NCBI GenBank assembly: GCA_004168015.1
Contig: SEYW01000020.1
Coordinates: 1 to 42,748 of the forward strand
From: Methylolobus aquaticus
Lineage (GTDB): Bacteria > Pseudomonadota > Gammaproteobacteria > Methylococcales > Methylococcaceae
Direction: 5' to 3'
Length of the DNA: 42,748 bases
Position 1 is the stretch's first letter, and every line of letters starts with the position of its first letter. The notes under the pieces were generated by a model that ran no database searches, was not told where the DNA came from, and was given only the letters and a program-made list of their open reading frames with translations. Below, piece after piece: positions 8,838 through 17,869 of this stretch. The translations under genes and the position numbers were made by a program.

Positions 8838-10334
8838 TCAGCCGGCAGCGGAACGCTGCGGGGCAGCGGCCAGCACTTCCGAGATCCGGGCGATCTTCAT
8901 GGCGTTGGTGCCACCCTTGACGCCGGTCAGGTCGCCCTTCGTCAGGATGACCAGATCATCCGGCTTGGCAACGCCCAGAGCCATCAACTGCTCGACGATG
9001 GCGCGGTTCAGCTCGGCGTGATCGGAGGTGTCGTGGTGGAAGGAGATGGGGTAAACACCACGGAACAAAGCGACCTTGCGGCAGGTCCGTTCGTGCGGCG
9101 TCAACGCGAAGATCGGAATGCCCGAGCTGATGCGCGACATCCACAGCGGCGTGGAGCCGGTCTCGGTCAGGGCACCGATGGCGCAGACCTTGGTATGGTT
9201 GGCGGCATACATGGCCGACATGGCAATGGCTTCGTCGATCCGGTGGAAATGTTCGTCGATCCGGTGATCGGACTGCCGGGCGCGCGGGTGTTTCTCCGCT
9301 TCGAGGCATACGCGGTCCATCGCGGCGACGGCCCGATCCGGAAAGCGCCCGCTGGCGGTCTCGGCCGACAGCATCACGGCGTCGGTGCCGTCGATCACGG
9401 CATTCGCGACGTCGAACACTTCGGCACGGGTCGGCTGCGGATTCTGGATCATCGATTCCATCATCTGCGTCGCCGTGATCACGACGCGATTGCGGGCGCG
9501 TGCCATGCCGATGAGCTGCTTCTGCACCCACGGCAGTTGAGCGTCGCCGATTTCGACGCCAAGATCGCCGCGGGCAACCATGATGGCGTCGGAGACATCG
9601 ACGATTTCCTCGATGACGCCAGGATGCAGGGCCTCGGCGCGCTCGATTTTCGAGACGATGGCGGCATCGCCGCCGGCCGTGCGCAGCAAGGATCGTGCTT
9701 CGCGGACATCATCCGCGGTGCGCGGAAACGAAATGGCGAGATAGTCGGCCCCGATCTCGACCGCGGTGAGGATGTCGGCGCGGTCCTTGTCGGTCAGGGC
9801 GCTGGCGGAAAGGCCACCGCCCTTCTTGTTGATGCCTTTGTGATTGGAGAGTTCGCCGCCGATCACGACCCGGCAGGCCACTCGGCTGCCCTTCACGGAC
9901 TCGACCTCGAGTTCGATCAGGCCGTCGTTCAACAACAGGCTATCGCCGGCTTTGACATCCGCCGGCAACTCCTCGTAGCAGCAGCCCACCTGGGTATCGT
10001 CACCGGCATCGGCGGGCAGGGCCGGGTCGATCGCGAACGGAGCGCCCGGTTCGAGCTGGATCTTGCGATCTCCGCTGAATCGGGCGATGCGAATCTTCGG
10101 GCCTTGCAGATCGACCAGAATGCCGATGTGGCGTCCGAGTTCCTCCGCAAACTGCCTAACCAGATTGGCCCGGCGCAGATGCTGTTCCGGTGTGCCGTGA
10201 GAAAAATTCAGGCGAACTACGTCGACACCGGCCTCGAGAACGGAACGCAAAGCCGCCGGTTCATCAGTCGCGGGTCCAAGGGTCGCAATGATCTTGGTGC
10301 GTCGCATCCAGTTCATCGAGGTATTGGTGATCAT
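8838..10334 (-). CDS. pyk: pyruvate kinase
   Basis: Pyruvate kinase transfers phosphate from phosphoenolpyruvate to ADP. The 498-residue product begins at ATG 10334, 8 bases after the gap stop; the frame is open further upstream but there overlaps gap. Signatures seen are [43 protein letters not shown], the active-site block [19 protein letters not shown] and [13 protein letters not shown]. The C-terminal allosteric domain is complete, ending after [11 protein letters not shown]. The tight spacing with gap implies translational or transcriptional coupling. Confidence 0.95.
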   Translation of the reverse strand: MITNTSMNWMRRTKIIATLGPATDEPAALRSVLEAGVDVVRLNFSHGTPEQHLRRANLVRQFAEELGRHIGILVDLQGPKIRIARFSGDRKIQLEPGAPFAIDPALPADAGDDTQVGCCYEELPADVKAGDSLLLNDGLIELEVESVKGSRVACRVVIGGELSNHKGINKKGGGLSASALTDKDRADILTAVEIGADYLAISFPRTADDVREARSLLRTAGGDAAIVSKIERAEALHPGVIEEIVDVSDAIMVARGDLGVEIGDAQLPWVQKQLIGMARARNRVVITATQMMESMIQNPQPTRAEVFDVANAVIDGTDAVMLSAETASGRFPDRAVAAMDRVCLEAEKHPRARQSDHRIDEHFHRIDEAIAMSAMYAANHTKVCAIGALTETGSTPLWMSRISSGIPIFALTPHERTCRKVALFRGVYPISFHHDTSDHAELNRAIVEQLMALGVAKPDDLVILTKGDLTGVKGGTNAMKIARISEVLAAAPQRSAAG

Positions 10335-10342
10335 CGGCTTTC

Positions 10343-11356
10343 TCAGGCCTTCATCAGCGCGATGGTGGTGTCGAGCATCCGGTTCGAGAAACCCCACTCG
10401 TTGTCGTACCAGGACAGCACCTTGACCAGCGTGCCGTCCTTGCTGACCTTGGTCAGCGTGGAATCGAATACGGACGAGGCGGTCGAATGGTTATAGTCCA
10501 TCGAGACCAGCGGCAGGGCGTTGTATTCCAGGACGCCTTTAAGTTCGCCTTCCGACGCCGCCTTCAGGATGCCGTTCACTTCGTCCTTGCTTGTTGGCTT
10601 CGCCGCGACGAATGACAAGTCGACCAGCGAAACGTTGATGGTCGGCACGCGGACCGCGAAGCCGTCGAGTTTGCCGTTCAGCTCCGGCAGCACCAGGCCG
10701 ACCGCAGCGGCTGCACCGGTCTTGGTCGGGATCATCGACATCGTGGCCGAGCGTGCACGGCGCAAGTCCTTGTGGAAGACGTCCGTCAGAACCTGATCGT
10801 TGGTATACGAATGAATCGTGGTCATCAGACCGTTCACGAGACCGATCTTCTCGTGCAGCGGCTTGACCAGCGGCGCGAGGCAGTTCGTCGTGCATGACGC
10901 ATTCGAGATGACGGTGTCAGTGCTCTTCAGCGTTCCGTGGTTGACGCCGTAGACGATGGTCGCATCCACGTCTTCGCCGCCCGGCGCCGACAGGATGACT
11001 TTCTTGGCACCGGCGCTGATATGCGCGGAGCACTTCGCCTTCGACGTGAAAATGCCGGTGCACTCGTGCACGACGTCGATGCCCAGCTCGGCCCATGGCA
11101 GCTTGGCCGGGTCACGTTCGGCCAGCACCCGGATCCGGTCGCCATTGACGATCATGTAATCGCCATCGACCGATACCTCGCCGCTGAACCGGCCGTGTAC
11201 GGTGTCGTACTTGGTCAGATGCGCGTTGGTGTTGGCATCGCCCAGATCGTTGATCGCGACGATCTGGATCTCGCTGGTGCGCTTGTTCTCGTACAGAGCG
11301 CGAAGAATGTTTCGCCCGATACGGCCGTACCCATTGATAGCCACCTTGATCGACAT
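10343..11356 (-). CDS. gap: glyceraldehyde-3-phosphate dehydrogenase, type I
   Basis: This cytoplasmic enzyme interconverts glyceraldehyde 3-phosphate and 1,3-bisphosphoglycerate. The 337-residue product has the Rossmann start INGYGRIGR, an Asp at position 37 that favours NAD, the catalytic segment [13 protein letters not shown] with Cys155, [12 protein letters not shown], and the C-terminal [12 protein letters not shown]. The start codon is preceded by a GGGAGA ribosome-binding site eight bases away. It is the first gene of the gap-pyk-fbp group, which suggests coordinated control of lower glycolysis and gluconeogenesis. The phosphoglycerate kinase and transketolase genes that often sit beside it are not in the window. 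Confidence 0.95.
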   Translation of the reverse strand: MSIKVAINGYGRIGRNILRALYENKRTSEIQIVAINDLGDANTNAHLTKYDTVHGRFSGEVSVDGDYMIVNGDRIRVLAERDPAKLPWAELGIDVVHECTGIFTSKAKCSAHISAGAKKVILSAPGGEDVDATIVYGVNHGTLKSTDTVISNASCTTNCLAPLVKPLHEKIGLVNGLMTTIHSYTNDQVLTDVFHKDLRRARSATMSMIPTKTGAAAAVGLVLPELNGKLDGFAVRVPTINVSLVDLSFVAAKPTSKDEVNGILKAASEGELKGVLEYNALPLVSMDYNHSTASSVFDSTLTKVSKDGTLVKVLSWYDNEWGFSNRMLDTTIALMKA

Positions 11357-11745
11357 ACGCGTCTCCCGGTTTAGTGAATCAGTATCTTAGAAGAAGAAAG
11401 CCGGCGCGTGGAGGAGGGAGTGAGCCGGGCAGCGGAAAACGGACCAGGACAGGGAAGGCCTAGACGTGAAGCCCAGGACTGAGGATTCCCCTACCGACAG
11501 CGTTGACCGACCGACTCTCAAAATGCGCCAGAAAACCCGAATTTAGGACGCGAATGGTAGCAAGCCGGCGGGTCCGGCGTCCAGTTCTTGCGATGCCCCG
11601 GGTCCGGCGATAGCGTATCCGAGAACGCCCTGACGGGAATCCGGCACAACTGTAGCCCATTGCGGCTGCGACCCGGATCGTGGCCGCGAGGGTCTTGCGC
11701 CGCCCTGCCGTCGTCCTTTTAACTCAACCCGCTACGGGGAGCCTC
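11357..11745. other. Divergent spacer between gap and the Lon-like protease gene
   Basis: This 389-base stretch separates two divergent genes and must hold both promoters. I see no convincing -35/-10 pair with correct spacing, no tRNA fold and no terminator. A GGGGAG at about 11736-11741 serves as the ribosome-binding site of the protease gene. Confidence 0.4.
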
Positions 11746-14082
11746 ATGCCCTTATCGCCGCTGCCCCCGGATGATCTGATACCGCCGGCCGCAACCCGCC
11801 GCCTGCCATTCGCAACGACAGCGGAGCTCGAGGCTTGGGAGGGTCCGTTGGGGCATCGCCGCGCCATCGATGCGATCAGCCTGGCGGTCGCGATGCCGGG
11901 TGAAGGCTACAACGTGTTCGTCATGGGCGAGCCGGGGACGGGACGGCTGTCGCTGCTCCGGCAGCAGCTCAGGGCTGCGGCGCAGGGTCAGCCGTCTCCG
12001 GGTGACTGGCTGTACCTGAACCGTTTCGACGAGCCGCGCGAGCCGTCTCCGCTCCGCTTGCTCCCGCGTCAGGGCAGTGTGCTGGCAACCGATATCGAGG
12101 GCCTGATCGATGCCGTTACCGCGAACCTCGCCGCGGTCGCCGGCAATCTGGCCTACCAGCGGCGCCGCAGCCGCGCGATGCGCGCCCTGCAACTTCGCTG
12201 TGACGCCGTGCTGGAGCGGGTTGCAGCAGGGGCGAAGGCCCTCGGGGTGGCCGTACTGCGCGATGGCGAGGCCTTGTCGTTCGCGCCGCTACGGGACGGT
12301 CGCGTGATCGAGGATGCCGCCCTCACGGCTGCCGAGCGCGAGCGGTTCCAGGCCGCGTCCTGCCAGGTCGAGACCACGCTGGGCGATGCACTGGTCGACC
12401 TGCCCCGGTGGCGCCAGGAGCGCGACGAGCAGCTGCGCGCGTTGGCGTCCGAAGCGATGGCCAATGCTATTCGCTCACCGCTGGGCGTGCTCGTGGAGAA
12501 GTACCGCGCATTCGACGGTGTCACCCGCCACCTGCAGGCCATCGAGCGGGATCTGTGCCGCGTGCTGGCGCCCCGCCTGGACGACGAGAACGAGCCGGAC
12601 CGCGAAGCCCCCGGCGCGGATTGGCTGCGTCGGCGTTACACGCCCCGCGTGCTGGTCAGCCACGCACCGGACTGTGGCGCGCCAGTGATTTACGAGCCGA
12701 ATCCGAATCTGTCGAATCTGTTCGGGCGGATCGAGTTCGCCAGCGAGCAGGGTTCGCTGATCGCCGACCATCACCTGATCTTCCCGGGCGCCCTCCATCA
12801 CGCCAACGGCGGATTCCTGATACTCGAGGCAGCAAAGGTGCTCGAGGATCCCGCGGTGTGGTCCGCACTGAAGCGAGCCCTCAAGAGCGGTTGGTTGCGG
12901 ATCGAATCGTCCTCCGCCGAGCAGGGCGGACCGGCCGTCGCGACGCTGAGCCCCGCCCCGCTGCCGCTACGGGTCAAGATCGCACTCCTGGGACCACACG
13001 ACCTTTACTACGAGCTCCGTTCGCTAGATGCGGAATTCCCCGAATTGTTCCGCGTGCTGGCCGAGTTCGATGGGTACTTCCCGCGTGATGCGGGCTTTAC
13101 CTGCAACTACGCCAGGCTGCTGAAGACCTTGACCGAGGCGCAGGGGCTGCCGCCGCTGACCGCGCCGGCCATGGTGGCCCTGTGCGACTTCAGCAGCCGC
13201 GTGGTCGCGCATCGTCGCCGGCTCTCGCCGCATATCGCGCCCATGGTCCAGGTCGCGCTGGAGGCGGACTTCATGCGTCTCCGCGCAGGCGCCGTCCAGA
13301 TTGAGGTCGCCCACGTGCATGCCGCCCTGGCGGCACAGCGCGAGCGTGCGGGGCGCGCCGCCGAATACCTGCTCCGCGATATCCTCGACGGGATCGTGCT
13401 GATCGATACCGAGGGCATGGCCGTCGGTCGGGCCAACGCACTGACACTGGCTGAGATCGGCGATGCCCGGATCGGCATGCCGGCGCGGGTCAGCGCGACC
13501 GTCTGTCCCGGCGCGCGCGGGGTGGTCGATATCGAGCGTGAAGCAGAGCTGGGCCAGGCCATCCATTCGAAGGGCGTCATGATCCTGGCGGGGTATCTCG
13601 GGCAGAAGTACGCGCGGCGCTTTCCGCTGGCGATCTCCGCCAATCTCGCGCTGGAGCAGTCCTACGGCTACGTGGATGGCGATTCGGCCGCGCTCGCGGA
13701 GTTGTGTGCGCTGATCTCCGCCCTGACGGGCATTCCGCTGCGGCAGTCTTTTGCCGTCACCGCGTCGATCAACCAGTACGGCGAGGTTCAGGCGGTCGGC
13801 GGTGTCAATGAGAAAATCGAAGGTTTCTTCGAACTCTGCGCGGCGCGCTCACTTAACGGAGTTCAGGGGGTCCTGATCCCGTGGGCCAATCGCGACAATC
13901 TGGTATTGCGCGATGACGTGGTCGGGGCCGCGCGCGCCGGGCTGTTCGGCGTCTATCCGGTGCGGACCGTGGATGAGGCGCTGGAACTGCTCACCGGCAA
14001 ACCCGCGGCGGCGATCAACGATCTCGCCATGGCACGCCTGGAAAAATACTCCGCCCTGTCCCGCGAGGCTCCGCGCGATTGA
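11746..14082 (+). CDS. Lon-like AAA_32-type ATP-dependent protease
   Basis: The 778-residue product belongs to the Lon-related putative proteases that join an AAA_32-type N-terminal region to a C-terminal Lon S16 peptidase domain. ATG 11746 has GGGGAG just upstream; the open frame before it is not supported. The nucleotide-binding loop reads GEPGTGR (residues 61-67), with Arg where a classical Walker A has Lys. A coiled and charged middle part (about 130-300) is followed by GGFLILEAAKVLED and the peptidase domain, where GDSAALAEL supplies Ser647 and GGVNEKIEGFF supplies Lys690, the Lon catalytic dyad. It probably degrades damaged or specific proteins in the cytoplasm; substrates are unknown. 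It runs convergently into rpiA with 19 bases between. Confidence 0.88.
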   Translation: MPLSPLPPDDLIPPAATRRLPFATTAELEAWEGPLGHRRAIDAISLAVAMPGEGYNVFVMGEPGTGRLSLLRQQLRAAAQGQPSPGDWLYLNRFDEPREPSPLRLLPRQGSVLATDIEGLIDAVTANLAAVAGNLAYQRRRSRAMRALQLRCDAVLERVAAGAKALGVAVLRDGEALSFAPLRDGRVIEDAALTAAERERFQAASCQVETTLGDALVDLPRWRQERDEQLRALASEAMANAIRSPLGVLVEKYRAFDGVTRHLQAIERDLCRVLAPRLDDENEPDREAPGADWLRRRYTPRVLVSHAPDCGAPVIYEPNPNLSNLFGRIEFASEQGSLIADHHLIFPGALHHANGGFLILEAAKVLEDPAVWSALKRALKSGWLRIESSSAEQGGPAVATLSPAPLPLRVKIALLGPHDLYYELRSLDAEFPELFRVLAEFDGYFPRDAGFTCNYARLLKTLTEAQGLPPLTAPAMVALCDFSSRVVAHRRRLSPHIAPMVQVALEADFMRLRAGAVQIEVAHVHAALAAQRERAGRAAEYLLRDILDGIVLIDTEGMAVGRANALTLAEIGDARIGMPARVSATVCPGARGVVDIEREAELGQAIHSKGVMILAGYLGQKYARRFPLAISANLALEQSYGYVDGDSAALAELCALISALTGIPLRQSFAVTASINQYGEVQAVGGVNEKIEGFFELCAARSLNGVQGVLIPWANRDNLVLRDDVVGAARAGLFGVYPVRTVDEALELLTGKPAAAINDLAMARLEKYSALSREAPRD

Positions 14083-14101
14083 GCGGCGCGACGGAGCGAT
14101 T

Positions 14102-14779
14102 TTATGGGTACCGCTCCTCGATCCGCCCGTCGGCCGCGATCAGGACTCCGCTGCTCAGCCCGCGGAAGATGCCGTGTTCGACGACGCCCGGCGTGTCGTT
14201 CAGGGCCGTATCGAGCTCGGTGCAGTTCAGGTCCGGAGCAAAGTGCATGTCGAGGACCAGGCTGCCGTGCGAGGTGACCGCCAGGCCGTCACCGGCCGCA
14301 TTGGGTCGCAAATCGCCGCTGCCGCCCAGGGTCTCGAGGCGCTGCTTGACCAGTCGCCAGGCGAACGGCATCACCTCCACCGGGATCGGGAACCGCTCGC
14401 CGATCCGCGCGACCAGCTTGCTGCGGTCGACCAGAACCAGGAAGCGGTCGCTGCCGCGGGCCAACAGTTTCTCCCGCACCAGATCCGAACCGCGACCCTT
14501 CAACACCGTCAGGTCGGGAGCGACTTCATCGGCGCCGTCCACATACAGGTCCAGCCGGCCGACATTTTCGATGGCCGTCAGCGGCAGGCCGTGTTGCCGT
14601 GCCTTGATGCCACTGATCACCGAACTGGCGACGGTCATGACCGAGAGACCTTCATCGCGCTGTCGTCGCGCCAGTTCCGCGATGAAACAATTGGCGGTCG
14701 AGCCGGTGCCCAGCCCGATGAGCATGCCCGCTTCAACCTGTGCCGCGGCGTGACGGGCGACGAGTTCTTTATCGCTCAT
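14102..14779 (-). CDS. rpiA: ribose-5-phosphate isomerase A
   Basis: RpiA interconverts ribose 5-phosphate and ribulose 5-phosphate in the pentose phosphate pathway and the Calvin cycle. With ATG 14779 the product is 225 residues; a TTG six codons upstream is the only longer alternative. Diagnostic segments are IGLGTGSTANCFIAEL (substrate phosphate loop), LYVDGADEV with the catalytic Asp, and LKGRGSDLVREKLLA with the conserved Gly-Arg-Gly and Lys. The ribosome-binding site is poor. Transaldolase lies upstream on the same strand 172 bases away, so the two non-oxidative pentose phosphate enzymes are neighbours. Confidence 0.94.
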   Translation of the reverse strand: MSDKELVARHAAAQVEAGMLIGLGTGSTANCFIAELARRQRDEGLSVMTVASSVISGIKARQHGLPLTAIENVGRLDLYVDGADEVAPDLTVLKGRGSDLVREKLLARGSDRFLVLVDRSKLVARIGERFPIPVEVMPFAWRLVKQRLETLGGSGDLRPNAAGDGLAVTSHGSLVLDMHFAPDLNCTELDTALNDTPGVVEHGIFRGLSSGVLIAADGRIEERYP

Positions 14780-14951
14780 AAAAGTAAGGGAATTCAATTG
14801 CCTTGAACCGATTTATGGGGACGATGCGCTGCCCCTCGCGCCTTGTCAAGCGGGGCCCTGGGCGTCTCGCGCAGGGCTCCCTGGAATCGTCAGGCGGCGG
14901 GCGACGAACGGCTCTAGGCCGTGCCGTGCCCGCATCCGGATAGGCAATGGA

Positions 14952-16007
14952 TCAGACGGCTTCCGTTTCGAGGCTCTTATGTTTTTGGGCGATCAGCCGC
15001 AACAGCGCCTTGTGCGGCTCGGCGAATTTCGCCGTGCCCTCGTCCATCAGCACTGCTTCCAGCCTTGCCGCGTCGACCCTGGCGTCGATCTCGTCCAGAA
15101 CCGACTGCTCCGGCAACCGATCCACGAGCCGTGTGTAGGCCTTGCCGAGTCTATCGACGGCCTCGTTGGTGGCCGGCGGATTGGTCTGGATGTCGCTGCC
15201 GGCCAGCGCCTCGACATACTTGTCGGGGGGATCCTGCGGGCGCTTGCTGCCGGTACTCGCGAAGACGATTTCCTGCTGCAGCGGCAGCTGCTTGTCTCGC
15301 CAGAATTCCTCATTGAGCCGCCACAGGCGCTTGACGTTGACGATACCCACCAGTCCCTGCGCCGCCGGGCTGAGCTCGGGCACGTGTTTCTCCGTGTACA
15401 CGTCGACCCGCGAGACGAAGATGCTGTAGACACTCTTGAAATGCCGGAGGTCCCCGCGCCGCTGTGCGCCGCGCCAGATCGCATCCCGCGCGATGCGGTA
15501 CTGGCGCTCCGAAAAGATTAGCGTGACGTTCAGGTTGATGCCGGCTGCGGCGAGCTCCTCCAGTGAGTCGAGCCCGGCCGCCGTCGCGGGGATCTTGATC
15601 AGCCGGTTGACGTGACCGCGCCCCCAGTGTTTGCCGAGCTCGACGTATTCGCGGACCCGCCGCTCGTGCGGTGGTCCGAGTTCCCGGTCTTCCAGCAGCG
15701 GGTCGAGTTCGAAACTGACATAGCCGTCGTTGCCTCGCGTCTCCTCCCAGACCGGCAGGAACACGTCCTGCGCGCGGCGGACCAGGTAGTCGGTCATCTC
15801 CCACAGGATGGCCGCATCGTCCATGCGCTCGTCGATCAAAGCCCGCATGTGCGCATCGAAGCGGCCGGTGTTGATGATGTCGGCGATGATGATGGGGTTC
15901 GAGGTGGCCCCGGTAGCTCCGAGCGCCCGGTCGCGCTCGACGAGGTCCGGGTCGATCGAATCGAGCCAGAGTTTGGTGCCGGATTGAATCAGCGCTTGCA
16001 GAGACAT
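14952..16007 (-). CDS. tal: transaldolase
   Basis: The 351-residue product is a transaldolase, transferring a dihydroxyacetone unit between sugar phosphates. Its start at ATG 16007 is fixed by a strong AGGAGG site a few bases upstream, rather than by the longer open frame. The sequence shows [17 protein letters not shown] near the N-terminus, [19 protein letters not shown] with the Schiff-base Lys, and [15 protein letters not shown]. The C-terminal part is longer and more divergent than in E. coli TalB, resembling the transaldolase subfamily also found fused to glucose-6-phosphate isomerase. A role in sugar rearrangement beside rpiA is likely. Confidence 0.9.
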   Translation of the reverse strand: MSLQALIQSGTKLWLDSIDPDLVERDRALGATGATSNPIIIADIINTGRFDAHMRALIDERMDDAAILWEMTDYLVRRAQDVFLPVWEETRGNDGYVSFELDPLLEDRELGPPHERRVREYVELGKHWGRGHVNRLIKIPATAAGLDSLEELAAAGINLNVTLIFSERQYRIARDAIWRGAQRRGDLRHFKSVYSIFVSRVDVYTEKHVPELSPAAQGLVGIVNVKRLWRLNEEFWRDKQLPLQQEIVFASTGSKRPQDPPDKYVEALAGSDIQTNPPATNEAVDRLGKAYTRLVDRLPEQSVLDEIDARVDAARLEAVLMDEGTAKFAEPHKALLRLIAQKHKSLETEAV

Positions 16008-16131
16008 GGCAGCCTCCTGTTCCGGTAGGGAACGGCAGGTGAACGTTGCCATGTCTTAGACCCGAACCGCCGGCGACAATTCAACCGGGCTGTTCGCTAT
16101 CGAAACGGCCTGGCAGCCGGCACGAGGCGGA

Positions 16132-16875
16132 TCAGCGCCGGTACGCCCCTCCGGCCGCGTCCAGGCGCCGCTTCTGTGCCGCGAAGTGGCGTTCGATATA
16201 GCCCAGTTCGAAGCGTTCGTAGCGTGTCTGGGCCGCCACCTGCTCGATCAACGCCGGGTCGAGGATGGCCAGCGGCTGCCCGCTGCTCATGGCGAGGAGT
16301 TGCGTCTGCGCGGCCCGCTCGACGAAGTACAGGTCGTCCCAGGCCTGCGCAATCGTAGGCGCCGCCGTCATGACCCCGTGATTGCCGAGGAACAGCAATT
16401 CCGCTTCGCCGAGGATACTGGCCATGCGCGCCCCGACCGAGTCGCTGAGTGCCACCCCATCGTAGTCGGTGTCGTAGGCCACCCGGCCGTGGAATCGGCA
16501 ACTGGTGTGCAGTGCCCATTCCAGCCGTCCGCCGCGGAGCATCGTCAGTGCGGTCGCATGCGGCTGGTGGGTGTGCATCAGTACACGGGCGCGAGGCACG
16601 CGGCGGTGGATCGGCGCGTGAATATGGTGAGCGGATGCGGCGGGTTCGCCCTCACCGCGGACGACTCGGCCCTCGAAATCGCAGACGATGAGGTTCGACG
16701 CGGTGATCTCGGAGAAATGCAGCCCGAAAGGATTGACCAGGAAGTGGCGATCGTCCGGCAGGACGGCCGAGAAATGGTTGGCGATGCCCTCGTGCAGATC
16801 GTACTCGACCGCGAGATGGAAGGCGGCAGCGAGATCCAGGCGTAGCTGCCATTCGTCTGGGCTGAGGTTTACCAT
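16132..16875 (-). CDS. class II aldolase/adducin family protein
   Basis: The 247-residue protein has the class II aldolase (AraD/FucA-like) fold. ATG 16875 begins MVNLSPDEWQ; the open frame before it shows no family similarity. EGIANHFSAVLP is the usual Asn-His loop, VLMHTHQPHATAL supplies the His-x-His zinc ligands, and LFLGNHGVMTA carries the later conserved GNHG. Such proteins cleave or epimerise sugar phosphates using Zn2+, or, in many bacteria, have unassigned substrates. The residues that define the fuculose- or ribulose-phosphate specificity cannot be judged from the sequence alone. It is divergent from petA. Confidence 0.85.
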   Translation of the reverse strand: MVNLSPDEWQLRLDLAAAFHLAVEYDLHEGIANHFSAVLPDDRHFLVNPFGLHFSEITASNLIVCDFEGRVVRGEGEPAASAHHIHAPIHRRVPRARVLMHTHQPHATALTMLRGGRLEWALHTSCRFHGRVAYDTDYDGVALSDSVGARMASILGEAELLFLGNHGVMTAAPTIAQAWDDLYFVERAAQTQLLAMSSGQPLAILDPALIEQVAAQTRYERFELGYIERHFAAQKRRLDAAGGAYRR

Positions 16876-17272
16876 GGGATTGCGGTCTCGCGAGTTCGGA
16901 AAGCGCCGAGGCCTTCGGCGGGCTCCCACGTTGCGGCAGTGTCCGGGCCGTGTCAAGCCGCGTCCGGGTCTGTGCCCGCCCGCTGCACATGGCGGAACGC
17001 GAGGCATCTCGGCGGGTCTCAGTGTGACGATAACGGGGCGATTGATCTCCTGCCCCGTCGGAAGCTCGTGGTTTGGCATAAGCGCCTGTTATGTCGGCTT
17101 CTGCCGAAAGGACCGGTGCCAGATGCCCGCTCCCGTTGCGTCACACGGCTTTTGCCCCGAATTCTCTGCCTTGACCCATCCGGCAATCTCCAACACAATC
17201 CGTCACGGAATTCGGGCCCGGGAGCCCGGGAAATAACATAGAGAGCGGCGTGAAATTCAGCGGAGTTGATGC
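16876..17272. other. Divergent spacer between class II aldolase gene and petABC
   Basis: No gene is evident in this 397-base gap. Its right part carries the petABC promoter (17171-17199) and a GC-rich palindromic patch with two CCCGGG sites at about 17216-17230, just upstream of the petA translation start. Confidence 0.5.
17171..17199 (+). promoter_or_regulatory. Sigma70-type promoter of petABC
   Basis: TTGACC (17171-17176) matches the -35 consensus in five of six positions. It is separated by 17 bases from CACAAT (17194-17199), which matches the -10 in four of six. The expected start of transcription is about 65 bases before the petA ATG. Confidence 0.55.
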
Positions 17273-17869
17273 ATGACCGACGATATCGATAACAGGAAAC
17301 GACGCTTCCTGACGCAGAGCGCCGCTGTCGTAGGAGCCATAGGCGCAGGGTTTGCCGTCACGCCGTTCCTCGCCTCGATGCAGCCCAGTGCCAAAGCGCG
17401 TGCCTCCGGCGCGCCGGTAGAAGTGGATATCAGCCGACTGGAGCCGGGGCAGCTGATCCGCGTGATGTGGCGCGGCAAACCGGTCTGGGTGCTGCGGCGC
17501 ACGCCCGAAGCCCTGGCGACGCTGGCCGAGGTGCGCGATAAGCTGCTCGACCCGGATTCCGAGGAATCCGAGCAGCCCGAGTACGCTGCCAACGAAGCCC
17601 GCTCGCTGAAGCCCGAGATCTTTGTCGCGGTTGGCGTCTGCACCCACCTGGGGTGTTCGCCGACGTATCGGCCCGACCAGCGGCCGGCGGATCTGGGTCC
17701 GGACTGGCTCGGTGGTTTCTTCTGTCCCTGCCACGGCTCGCTGTTCGACATCGCCGGTCGGGTCTACAAGGGCGTTCCCGCCCCGAAGAACCTCGAAATT
17801 CCCCCTTATCGCTACCTGACCGAGAGCCTGCTGTTCATAGGCGGCGCCAACGAGGAGGAGTCCGCGTGA
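17273..17869 (+). CDS. petA: ubiquinol-cytochrome c reductase, Rieske iron-sulfur subunit
   Basis: PetA is the 2Fe-2S subunit of the cytochrome bc1 complex, taking electrons from quinol to cytochrome c1 on the periplasmic side. The 198-residue product has the usual form. A Tat-type N-terminus, RKRRFLTQ, leads into a single membrane anchor (about residues 16-36). The cluster-binding motifs are CTHLGC (Cys123, His125, Cys128) and CPCHGS (Cys151, Cys153, His154). Aligned on the FL pair, the twin-arginine position reads Lys-Arg instead of Arg-Arg, a tolerated but less common form. The stop codon overlaps the petB start (TGATG), so translation is coupled. Confidence 0.95.
   Translation: MTDDIDNRKRRFLTQSAAVVGAIGAGFAVTPFLASMQPSAKARASGAPVEVDISRLEPGQLIRVMWRGKPVWVLRRTPEALATLAEVRDKLLDPDSEESEQPEYAANEARSLKPEIFVAVGVCTHLGCSPTYRPDQRPADLGPDWLGGFFCPCHGSLFDIAGRVYKGVPAPKNLEIPPYRYLTESLLFIGGANEEESA

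Noticed and set aside
8754..10496. A 580-codon open frame on the + strand
   Set aside because: It lies entirely antisense to fbp, pyk and the end of gap, whose protein motifs are unmistakable; GC-rich DNA gives such shadows.
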